Positions 1 through 11,200 of a stretch of DNA of 64,000 nt are shown here, piece by piece (position 1 is the stretch's first letter; every line of letters starts with the position of its first letter). The position numbers and the translations under genes were made by a program. Below the pieces are notes generated by a model. That model had not been told where the DNA came from and made no database searches. It saw only the letters and a list, made by a program, of their open reading frames with translations. This stretch comes from Paraspadella gotoi (lineage: Eukaryota > Chaetognatha): assembly GCA_051294375.1 (NCBI GenBank), contig CM119266.1, forward strand, positions 2,037,380-2,101,379, read 5' to 3'.

Positions 1-127
1 TGACTACAGCAAAACATATAGACAAAATTAAAATGTGCTAATGTAATACCAGAAAGGCAACACTTATTATTCCATTGTTTTAACTAACATTGAAATATTA
101 TCAATTACTATTAACACTTAATTACAG

Positions 128-1642
128 GTCAGTATGTCAATGTGGTTTTGTCCCATCGGCATTTTCTCGTTGGTCACCGAAAAAATCGTAGATAAGGTTT
201 GTGAAGAAGGAATTTTTTTCCCTTTTGTTCGTTCAAGATGATTTTAATCGGAGCTTCTGCTTTTGGACACTAGGGCGGCGCTGATCAACTATTGTACGTA
301 GCGCTTTTATACTGTATCATTGCCTCTTCCCTTTTGATGGTTCACGCCTTCATCATACTTCCTCTACTGTACTTAATCATTACGAGGTAAATTAAAAATG
401 GTTTAAAGTTTATTTAATCCGTTAGATTAAATTGCATTTCGCTCACGCAGAAAGAACCCTTACAAACTGATTCGGGCTGCGCTGCCCGCGATTACGATCG
501 CTTTCGGCAGCGAAAGCAGCGCAATAACTCTCCCGACTACCATGAGATGTCTCCACGAGTTCGGGGTGAGAACGAATCTAAATTCGAAATGGGGAGAAAA
601 CAAAATGGCAGTAAAGAAAGAACATCGAACAACGCGTTTGAAAGTTTAAAAAAAGGAAGTTTAAAAACATGTTTACTGTAATAGTTTAAAAATTTCTTGT
701 TTTATTATAATAAACAAAATGTAAAAAACAAATAAAGTTAATTGTATATAATAATGTATTTAATAGTTATACTTTATTATTTGTATTACAGAGGTATGTA
801 AGTGTTGTCCTCCGGAAATAGAGGGAACATTTACACTACATGAGGTCAAAAATATTTTCCGCCCTAGGTTTCTAATTGTTTGCATTAAAAATTGCATTTG
901 AAACATTAAATATTATAAATTTTAACATTCAAAAATCGTAAATCAGGTGGCGCCGGCGATTTATAAATTTGTGGCGCCGATTGCTATGACGGTAGGTCAC
1001 AAAGGTGTAACTGTCATTAATAACATCAGTTGTTACGTTGTATGTTAATCTCTCGTCTTTGATTTCAATCTGAGGTAAACATGAACGGTGGCGCCCTCTC
1101 CTATGCAGTGTTGCCGTTTTGTTGCTCAATATGACAACATCGATCTCTCAACGTCCGACATGATTGTGCTTGGTAAGTGCTTGGTACTATGTAATCCATT
1201 CATACACTACTCGACATATAATCTTTACAACACTTTCTTTAAAACGTTTCATATTCTGTTGTTATCTCAATAACAAATCAAGGGGAGAATTATTTTTTTC
1301 ATTTATTTATTATATATTTTCCTTGATATTTTTATGTTTATTTTTATATAATACATTGTATATAGCTCTTAACAAGTATATACCGACATCACGATGACTT
1401 TCACAATCCATTTATCATTTATCTACTTATTATTATATTAATCTATTAACAAATTCATTAATTTATTTATCTCTGTTCCTCCTTTAAAGTCGTGATGGCG
1501 GTCATGACGGCCTTCATGAGCGGCGCGACGCCGTCTGGCGGCGTCGGCTTCACCGTCGTCGCCATCATGTTCCAACCGGTCAACATCCCCGTCAACGACT
1601 TTGTCTACGTCTTGCCTCTTAATTGGTTGAGAGCCAGGTTAG

Positions 1643-1679
<37 letters not shown>

Positions 1680-1936
1680 AATGCGTTGGATCATAATTTT
1701 TTTTTCAAACGCAGCCACAACCGGTTCTTCAACTCTGTAAAAACTTTAACTGAAATTCCCGTGGAAGTGATGATAGCATTTCATGCCGTTTCTCTTTACA
1801 TTCTTTTCTCAGGTTTTCCACGTCGGTCAACATTTTGGGCGACATCTTTGGCGCGGCCATCTTGGATCACACATCCTCACATCTGTTGCCTGAAACGAAG
1901 GACGAAGTCGCGGATCGAAAATCTTCTTTTTTTTAG
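128..1936 (+). CDS. SLC1-family (EAAT/ASCT-like) transporter, C-terminal exons, frameshifted
   Basis: Six plus-strand pieces read in order as the C-terminal half of an SLC1 sodium-coupled glutamate or neutral amino acid transporter, a plasma-membrane protein. Exons: 128-196 (MWFCPIGIFSLVTEKI), 274-386 (LMVHAFIILPLLYLIITR), 451-565 (hairpin 1, GSESSAITLP), about 1075-1172 (NMNGGALSYAV then FVAQYDN), 1490-1637 (hairpin 2 and start of TM8) and 1813-1936 (STSVNILGDIFGAAILDH, stop 1934-1936). Donors and acceptors are GT/AG and the phases agree between exons 2-3 and 4-5-6. Inside the 1075-1172 exon the frame changes between SYAV and FVAQ, so the gene is either a pseudogene or carries an indel error. 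The residues usually just before NMDGT are not clearly found. The 5' half lies upstream of the window. Several substrate-site residues differ from the family (see findings). Family assignment is firm; functional status is open. Confidence 0.8.
1645..1674. repeat. (GA)n microsatellite in the last SLC1-like intron
   Basis: About 15 GA repeats sit directly downstream of the donor at 1638. This is one of many GA/CT arrays in the window. Confidence 0.9.
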
Positions 1937-4200
1937 AATTTGTAGCATTCGTTGTTGTACGGAAAGCTTGTAAAAAATATAGTATAATTAAACTAAAAAT
2001 GTCCAAAAAATAAGATAAAAGCACCGATAACATATCTGCTTAAGAAGTTATATTCCGGCACGATCATTTGTTTTTTTAAAACTTCTTGGAAGGGATTTCC
2101 TTTTATGGCAAAGCTTCCAACGTCTTCCCCTGAGGCGTCGCGTGGTCATGAGATCTAAAGAAAACAAAAGTCAATTCTTTCCACATTAACGAGAAATCTT
2201 GCAACAAGAACGAGAAATGAAAGGAATCAGACCCGGAATCAGGGGCAGAGAGCGACGGCGAAGCGGTTCACTATAGGAAACAGAAAAAAGTTACGAAAGT
2301 TAAGAAAATGTTAAGTAATGAAAGTTATGAAACTAAAAAGTTATCATGAATGTAATATTATATTAAAGATTACATATTTTGTTCTTTAACATAGCTTATT
2401 AAAACGGTATTAAAAGTTAGCTCAAAAATACATTTAATTAAGAAATGAAGTAAATATTTTAAAAGAAGGCAAGATATATGGATATTGTATAATATATTAT
2501 AAAAAGGTTAATGAGCAATAATAGCTTACATAAATAACATATATATCATATACAATATTTATATTACATAATACTTTTTGTAATATTTTGGTCGCAATCG
2601 ACAGCATCCTGCTACTGGTTTACACAAAAGAAAGCGTGAGTTCGTGTTTCGTTCAATCACTTTCGGCGAACGTTCTTGATTAAAGATTTGCATTCATTTA
2701 TTCACAAAAAAGCATACTTATTGGATTTTTTTCTCAAACGTTGGTAAGTTTAATTAATATATCAGGAGTTTATTTTATTCGGATTTATAATAAGTAATTA
2801 ATTATTTAGTACTTGGTGACGTCACGAGTTAATTTTAGTGTATTTATCGCATTACTTTTAAATCTTTCACCAAATTTGGAGTTTTTGATTATGGCACTAT
2901 TGATTTTATCTTATCAATGTCGTAATCCTCGCGCTATCATCGCTGTTTATTGCATAACTCAATCTATTAAATAAAGAATTAAACACCTTAACTTAAAGGT
3001 TGTACCAAAAAAAATACCAAAGGGGCAGAAACGAGTTGCGCTTGCAGTCTCAATTACCGCAATAACAAGTTACTTTGAAATAAATATTAGCCTGTTTAAA
3101 TCCACGGAAGTTTGCTTAAATTCTTTTTTTTTGTGAAAGGAAAAAGAGAGAAAGAAAATAATTACGAGAATAGTTTCCAAAAATATGACTTTTTTATGGT
3201 TAAAATTTTGATTTTGCATATATTCTATTAATTTACTTAGTTTAATTAAAGAAATAACATTTTTTTATTGAAATTCTATATTCAAATATTTTACTTTGCT
3301 ACGTAACACGGTGATACAATTGTCAGGGCCAACTAAGCTCCAACTTAGCTAGCGATAGCCGCCCAAATTCAAATTTTAATGGGAACAGTATTAAACGAAT
3401 CCATTATTGGTATTAGTTATTGTGTTAAAATATTTTTTTGCAAAAATGTTCCGAACCATAAGTAATTCGCTAATTAAAATTATTATATTGCTATATAATG
3501 TAAAAAAAATATTTTATATATTTTAAGTTTTTTAAATTGATTCTGGTGATTCTGGTTACTGAAAATTAGTAAAAACTTTTAAAATCATTGAATGATGATG
3601 ATAATTTTTTCAGATTTTTCCAAATTTTGACCTACTTATCATCAAAATATTGAAAAAAGAATTATACTTTGTGTGGACAACTTTTTTAAGCTATCAAATC
3701 ATAATTTTTGACATGTTTTAGAAATGTTTAAGAATTTATTTCAGTTCATGACATGATTTTTTACTAATTTATGATATAATATAAATGATATGATATAGTT
3801 TTTATTTTAATCATGGGTCGCATGCAGATTCTGTGAAACATAAGGAACTTATTCTCGCTTTTTCTTTCCAACCAGTTTTCTCTCCCGCTGAGGTTCTTTT
3901 TAATTTTACCGTCAGGTGAGAGGAGGGCCTTTGGCAGGCTTATCAGGTCAGAGAGATATTCGAGTGGCACTGGGCATATTTCCAGCTGTATCGCTACCAG
4001 ATCCTTGCCTAACCAACTCCACCACAATACTCTCCCCATCTATGACGGGCCAATGAACTAAACTCTTCAGTAATGCCCTACATTTGCCCGGCCGTGGGGG
4101 GGGGAACCAGCTCATTTGAGCTTCTTTCTTTACTTATTTTTCACTTACCTTCATCTTATCTATCCCTCAAAAAATTATTTCTTTTTCATTTTCATTTTTC
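1937..4200. other. AT-rich intergenic DNA, nothing recognised
   Basis: This stretch lies between the SLC1-like stop and a CT-repeat. It is AT-rich with homopolymer runs and no open frame that resembles a known family. A more balanced patch at about 3820-4100 ends in a G run at 4096-4104. It has a 91-codon minus-strand frame without recognisable similarity and may be an old repeat. Confidence 0.5.
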
Positions 4201-4318
4201 TCTCTCTCTCTCTCTCTCACCAACTCAATGTTTGTAAAAAATTTTGTGTCTTTTTCAAATGCTGATGAAGGCTTGAAGAACAAAGCCGAAACATGTCCAA
4301 ATTTTATGCTAATAAAAT
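4201..4318 (+). repeat. (CT)n-linked interspersed repeat with hammerhead-like core
   Basis: A CT run is followed by an A/T-rich spacer and then, at 4262-4292, CTGATGA, a short hairpin (GGCTT pairing with AAGCC) and GAAAC. This order matches the catalytic core of hammerhead ribozymes: CUGAUGA, helix II, GAAA. A related copy occurs at about 43300-43390, also just after a CT run, with the GAAAC part degraded. I could not find convincing helices I and III or a cleavage triplet, so self-cleavage is only a possibility. Hammerhead motifs are known from Penelope-like and other retroelements. Confidence 0.35.
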
Positions 4319-5170
4319 TATTTTGTTGTTCCACGAAAATTTCGTTTCTTCTAATTTTACTTTTAAAAATCAGTAATGCCTTTGGTCACAGAAAAAATAT
4401 TTTTCTTTAAAAATGTGAATATTTTAGAGGGTGAGGGAGGTTAGTGTTTTCTTCTTGAAATAGAGGGATCATCTATACAACACAAGGTAAATAAACTGTA
4501 TCCAACGAGATATTTTTCATCATTCTTGTTAGAAAGTTATTTATTGCAAATCAAAATTGCTAAAAAGCTAAACAGAAAGATGTGGAATGGACAATTTCTT
4601 TTTGAATTAAAGTAATAAATGATTTTTTGCTGTCTCAAGGGATTTCTCTATTTCTTTCTCTCTCTGTGTGTTTGTGTATTTGTGTCAATGGTTGATTGTC
4701 GGTCTTTGTCCTTCTTTTCCTTCTTTCTTTTAGTCATTTGTGTTTTTGACTTCCTTGAATAAAACTTTACAAAGTGTAGTAATTATAATAATGGCCAAAA
4801 ATAAATTTACTTTTGATTTTTCTTCTCACAAAAAAAAATTATTTCAATTTTTCAACTGGTAATTCGCAATTTAAGACTCAAATTAGCTTTTTTTCTATTT
4901 TACTACTCGAATGATTTAGGCATGAGCTTCTTAGTACAACATGGCTGACTCTCGTGCTCTCTCTTACGTTCTGCTTTTCTCCCGTTCTTGAGTGTCCAAC
5001 AAAGTACAAAGTACAAAAACTTTTTTTTCTTAAAATCATAGCCAGAATTACTGTAATGAAATGAAATGAAACGACTGTATTATTGAGAACGAATTCCTAT
5101 AACATTAAATTTAAAACAAACTTTCGCCACCGAAATACAGCAAACTTATGTTTATTACTTTTTATTATAT
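4319..5170. other. Intergenic / possible 5' untranslated region upstream of the sacsin-like gene
   Basis: No coding similarity is seen. A pyrimidine-rich acceptor (AG at 5176-5177) lies 56 bases before the sacsin-like start codon, which implies a 5' untranslated exon and intron upstream. That exon could lie in the less AT-rich patch at about 4920-5010, but no clear donor identifies it. Confidence 0.35.
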
Positions 5171-5232
5171 TTTACAGCGATCATCTGGACTCTTGACTTT
5201 CTTCCACCGGACCAGAATGTGATCAGACTAGG

Positions 5233-8200
5233 ATGTCGGACTCAGAGGACGACCTCTTCGAGATCGGGGGCCAATCGGAGCCTCTGACTCAGAGGATCAA
5301 CAGACTCTTGACGGAGTACTCGGACGGGTTGGCCATCCCCAAGGAACTCATCCAAAATGCCGACGACGCTGGCGCGACGGAGGTTCACCTTTACTATGAC
5401 AAGTGAGGATTAAGGGGATGGAGGGGAATACAAGGTGACACACGACAGACAACTTAACAGATTGGAAACGATTAATAACTCTTAAAAAACCCCGACATTG
5501 GCTATTATAATAATATTACGTGATTTGTATAAAAGGAAAGGGGTTTATATGAGTTAATACGTAATGATAATCAATTAAAATTAATTAGAGTTTAAACAAA
5601 TGCTTTATTAAACAAGCCAAAAATAGGAGATGTTGACAGTTTCTGTGATTCTTCAAGAATTTGTATCCAATAATAACCTATCCAGCTTTAAATAAGAAAA
5701 GGTAATCAAAACTAAGATAATTATTAAATTAAAAATTCTTAACGAGCGGTCTTGGAATAATTATTAAATTATTGTTAGCCATTTTAATTTAGTTTTTCTT
5801 AAGCTTTTTTATGATACCTATATAAAGTTATAAACAATAATTGGTGAGATCATTATAGTGAAAATAGGTTAGATATTTAAAAAAAATATATTTTAGGATT
5901 TTATTATTTCAATCTGGATTATCTTGATTAAACTAAAGCTGGTTAGGCTTATTTTCATGTTACAATATTCTTAAATATGTCATTTTCTTCAAATTTTCAA
6001 GAGCTTTCAAAAGATATTAATTGTAATAAAAATATAAAAGTTCTTTAAAAAATGTTCATAAAGTTAGACAAAAAGATTGAAAAAAAAAGATTTGTTTTAA
6101 AATAAAAACGATTTTTAAAGCAACTTTTTCACGGTCATTGCCAAGTAAAATCATAACCAATCAATATGATATTTGTATATATAAATAATCTAGGTTTTTA
6201 CTACAGAAAAAATCTTTCAGATTCGAAAAATCTTCACAAGTTTGCAAATTACAATTTTTTTAGCGGCGGGCTGTTGTGTGTTACCTTGTAGTGAGGGAAG
6301 ATTATTGAGGAAATAATTTGTTATTTAAACATTAGCAAAGTTTTTCCAATTAATTAAACAAAAACAATAATTCCAACGACTTGCATCACAGTGTTTTCCA
6401 GGGTGATTATGTTACTACTAAGGAAAATATCAAAAGAGCAACCAATTGTACTACATTTATTTTGTCATCTCGTGATCACGTGATCACTACGTGGTCACTA
6501 AGGCGAAGTGAAAGTTGCAGATCAAAATTTGAATAGTTGATCATGAACAATCTTAGACTAAAGAACAAGTTTGAGCAAACAATGTCGGATCTGCCTATGA
6601 TAATTTAGCAGTAATCATCTCAACAGATAATAATGACGATTATTTTTTGTGATCTCTGAATCAATCAGTCAAAGAACCTGTGGCTGCGCTAATAAATGTA
6701 AATTGTTTTTAACGGATTAGACTGAACAGTTACTGCAGCACATTTGATATTTTATAATTTAAAAATATATTTTATCCATAAATATATTAATTTAATATTT
6801 TTCTCATTATTTTTACTTACATAATATTTTTAAATTGTAGAATTTTTTTAACTTGTATAATTTTTTGAATTTCCATTATTTATTTAAATTAGCATAATTT
6901 TTAGTCGGATCTGCTTATCAGCAGATCCCGACTCTATAATTCACTTTTTCAGTCCGTCAGTCCACCCCCTCAATATTGTCGGGCACTAACGTATATCATG
7001 TCAGAACATCAAATTATGATAAATTATGCAAAAAAACGATGTCCGTCTATCATCTGTCCGTCTGTCCATCCGTCCCACCTTAGCAAAAAATTCAAATAGC
7101 TCGTGATTGGATGAATGGATTGGAATAAAATTTTGTGTGTCGGTAGGGAAGTGTGTGATTGAGCTGGACATGAAGTTTTGATGGAATCGTCCTAGTGGAA
7201 ATGAGTTTAAATGGAAACAACAAAAAATATATTTAACTATTTGAATGCCAATTACTCATGAGTGGATGAGGCGATTGACCTGAAATTTTGTATGTAGGTA
7301 GGAAAGTGTGTGATTAAGCTGGATATGAAGTTTCGATGGAATCGTCTGAGTGGAAATGAGTTTAAATGGAAAAAACAAAAAACCTGTTTCACTAATTGAT
7401 TATTATGCTTCTCTGTCCTTTTATATTAAATGTAAATGCAAAATGTATTAATTAATTAAATAATTAATTAGTTAATTAATCAATTAGTCAATTAATTAAT
7501 CAATAATTAATTAATCAATCAAAACAAACATTTTGGATCAAATTAATTAATTAATTGCCTAATTAATTAATTAATTACCGATAATGATCATGGGCAGATC
7601 CGACATTGTTTGCTCAAACTTGTTTCAACTTACATAAATTTTTCAACTTACTTAATTTTTTCAACTTTTTTAATTTTTTCAACTTGCATTATTTTTTCAC
7701 CTAATGATTTATTGATGCAATGATAACGATTTGATGCGATAATAGATACGATAATAATCGTTAATTGACGTTATGATAATCGATCATTAATCAAAGATAC
7801 ATTGATGTCAAATGAATGTGACAAGAAAATTTATAAATAAAGAGAGAGAGAAACATAATTAAATAGATCATAACATTAAAAATCACAACAGATTTATCAA
7901 TAAATCAATTAAAAAAATTATCAATAAATCATTTAACCAAATTAACAATCAATCAAGAAATCAATAAATCAATCAATCAATCTTTCAAACATCAGAGAGA
8001 GAAATTCAAATAAATGTATTTTGGTTTTCTAATTTAAACTTTTTTCCACTCCTACAATTCCACCAAAAATTTATATTCAGCTTAATCACATACTTTCCTA
8101 CCCACACACAAAATTCCATTTTAATTTCTCTATCTATTTCTCTAAAGTAAATGTGAAGTAAATGTGACTTTTGTTCTTTCCATTTAAACTCATTTCCACT

Positions 8201-11200
8201 CGCACGATTCCATCGAAACTTTATATCCAGCTCAATCACACACCTTCCTACCCACACACAAAATTTCATTCCAATCCATCCATCCATCCAATTGGAGTTT
8301 AATGAAAAGGTGGGACGGACGGACATCGTTTTTTTTTGCATAATTTATCATAATTCGATGTTCCTACATGATATAAGTGAATGCCTAACAAGATTGAGGG
8401 GGCGGATTGAAGGATCGACAAAGTGAATTATAGAGTCTGATAAGCTGATAAGTCTGATAAGTCTGATAAGCAGATCCGACTTAAAACCAAGTTTTAGTAA
8501 CAACTTTTTAGCAAATTAGCTTGATTTTTCCAACCTTTCAGCATTTCATCTAAATTTCAGGAGAACAATTGATTGTGATCCTTCAAAACTGCTGGATCCT
8601 AAAATGGTTGAACTTCAAGGACCGGCCTTGTTGGCGTTCAACAATGCAAAGTTCAGTGATCAAGATTTTTCAAATCTAAAAAAACTTGGAGGAGCAACAA
8701 AAGAGAAGGATGTTGGAAAAGTTGGAAGATTTGGATTAGGATTTAATGCAGTTTACAACCTCACTGATGTTCCTTTTATATCAAGTGGCAATAAAATTTT
8801 AATTCTTGATCCTCACAGTGAAAAAAGGAAAGAAGGATACCTTGAAAGTCGACTGAAGAAAAGCAGAGATACTGGTTTGACAATCAATTTGACGAAAAAG
8901 GAATCAATATCAAGATTCAAGGATCAGTTTAATGCATTCCATAACGTATGTGGTTTTAGATTGCAAAATGAAGACGTCATGCAAGGAACTTTGTTTAGAT
9001 TTCCTTTGCGAAACCATGAGCAGTCAAAAAAGTCCAAGCTAAGCAAAATTCATTACGATGAAACTGCTGTTTTTTCTTTGTTTAAAGTTATAGAGGCTCA
9101 ATTAGATCATTTACTTTTGTTTACTCAGTCCGTACAGTCGTTTTCTGTTTCTATTATAAATGATAGCACATCAAATGATTCACTTGATATTTCACCCATC
9201 TTCTCAACACAAAAAAAATTAGTGCAATGTTTTAAGCAACATAACATTAAGATTGACAGGCCCGAAATTGATAGTAATGATTTTGATGAGCTTCTTTACA
9301 ATCAGACATCAATTTTGAAGGCAGCTAATATTACCAAATTAAATCCAAATAGTAAAAATATATTAGATTCGGTGATTATGGTTAATATTTCTAGCAAAAG
9401 GAAGGTCATTGAAACAAAGCAAAAAGAATTTTCTATCAAAGATAAATACTTTTTGATTTCAAGTTGCATTAGCTCAAAGTCAGCTCTTCAAATGACTCAA
9501 AAATTTCAAAATGAGAACTTGTCTCCCGTTGGCGGAGTTGCAATCGCGTTATCAAAGGGGAGTGATGAAAAGTTTCACCCAGTACCTTTACAAAGTGGAA
9601 CGTCGCTTACCTTTTGTTTTTTACCCCTTCCTATTGAAAATCCTTTTGCTTTCCACGTTAATGGTTTTTTTGAAGTAACCTCCAACAGAAGAGAATTGAG
9701 AAAAACTACAATAGATGAGAAATATGATGGTTGGAATCCAGGAAATTGGAATCGAGTATTGATGGAAGATGTAATAGTCCATGCACTGTTCAATTGTCTG
9801 CTCCAGCTCACAAATTTGAATATTTTTCTTCCTGGTTCTTGGCATCGACTTTGGCCTTGTTCCTTAGAAATACCATGTATATGGGATCCTCTATCCACCG
9901 CATTCCAAAAAGGTGTACAAGAACGCCCGCAACCTAAAATATTTTTTTCTGAGAATTCTGAAGAATGGATTAATTATGAACATACAGCATATTTTCAAGA
10001 TGAATTGAAAGATACAAAGTTGATCAAAAAACTGAAAACAGACCTTAGGCCATATTTAGAAACACACTTGATGGGATACGTGTCAACACATCTTGGTATC
10101 ATAGAGGTTGATTCTAAAAAAATTCGAGAATTGTTTCAAAATCAAGCTAATACTATTCAAGGGACAAGCATTTTACAAAATTTTTTTAAAAATATAAACC
10201 TTTTCCCTCGTCTAGTCATAAATGAAATTGTGCTTGAATGTCTACAAGGAATGTCTATGAGTTCAAATATACACTATATTATGGACAAAAAAATTATTTT
10301 AGCTTTAAAATCTTCAAAATGTATTTTTACACACGATGATTTTAAAACTCCAAGCACACTGATTGATCCTAGTTATGAACCTTTAGCAATATTATATAAA
10401 AAAACTGATGGTATGTTTCCAGCTGATGACTTTAATTCCTTTCCAATCATGAACAACTTAAAACAGCTGGGGATGATCAATTCCCTTCAAGACTACAACT
10501 GGAACAATATCCTAGAAAGAGTTGCTTATATTGAAAAAATGACTTGTTCAAGCTCTGAAAGTGTTGAAGAGCTGTCAAGGTCTGTCATTAAAGTTATATT
10601 GCTCAAAGATAAAAGCAGTTGTTCTCAGCATATCAGGAATGACTTAAGATCCAAAAAATTTTTATTTTCAAATGAAAAAAAACAGTATTATGCTCCATAT
10701 CAAATGTTTAGCTCAGCTGTTGAAGCGTTAGTAGATGAAGTACATCCTATTTTTGATGATAAATACTTAAAAAGAATATATCCCATTCAAAAAATTAAAA
10801 GTCTTTTAGATTTTTTAGGGATAAATACAGTGGTACAAGCAGACGTGGTTCACTCACAGCTAATGAGCTTATCAAAAAATCATATGGATACTTCTATAGC
10901 TAAGAAAACTGTTTCTAAATGTGATGAGATATATAAATGGTTTTCACGAAACTGTTCCCTTCAAAAAATACAAACTACTTTTCAGAATCAGTCCAATGAA
11001 AAATTAATTTTGTCCCAAGAAGGATTTAAGGAAAGTCACTTGGTTATTCAAGAAAATAAAAATAATTTGGAACCATGGCTCTTCCAACTTCATTTTGGAA
11101 TTAACAAAGACTGTTGTAAACTATTTTTAAATGCTCTTGGAGTAGCACCTGAAATTAATTCATTGAAGATAATAAATATTTTAGAAAATATGAAAGTGAT

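Larger units (their letters stand above)
5266..8900 (+). other. Sacsin-like: first GHKL ATPase module, split by intron 1
   Basis: The N-box helix with E-L-I-Q-N-A-D-D-A is in exon 1 and the G-rich lid VGRFGLGFNAVYNLTDVP is in exon 2. The 3158-base intron therefore cuts the nucleotide-binding fold. The junction (aa|g, phase 2) restores a lysine followed by RTIDCDPSKLL, and the frame is continuous. Confidence 0.85.

Noticed and set aside
3764-4039. Minus-strand 91-codon frame
   Set aside because: No start context, no recognisable motif and flanked by repeat-like DNA; not supported as a gene.
7096-8341. Protein-coding reading of the repeated MKFCVWVGRCVIELDIKF-type frames
   Set aside because: They are the repeated core block of HINE-like elements, occur in both orientations and lack consistent starts or full-length frames.
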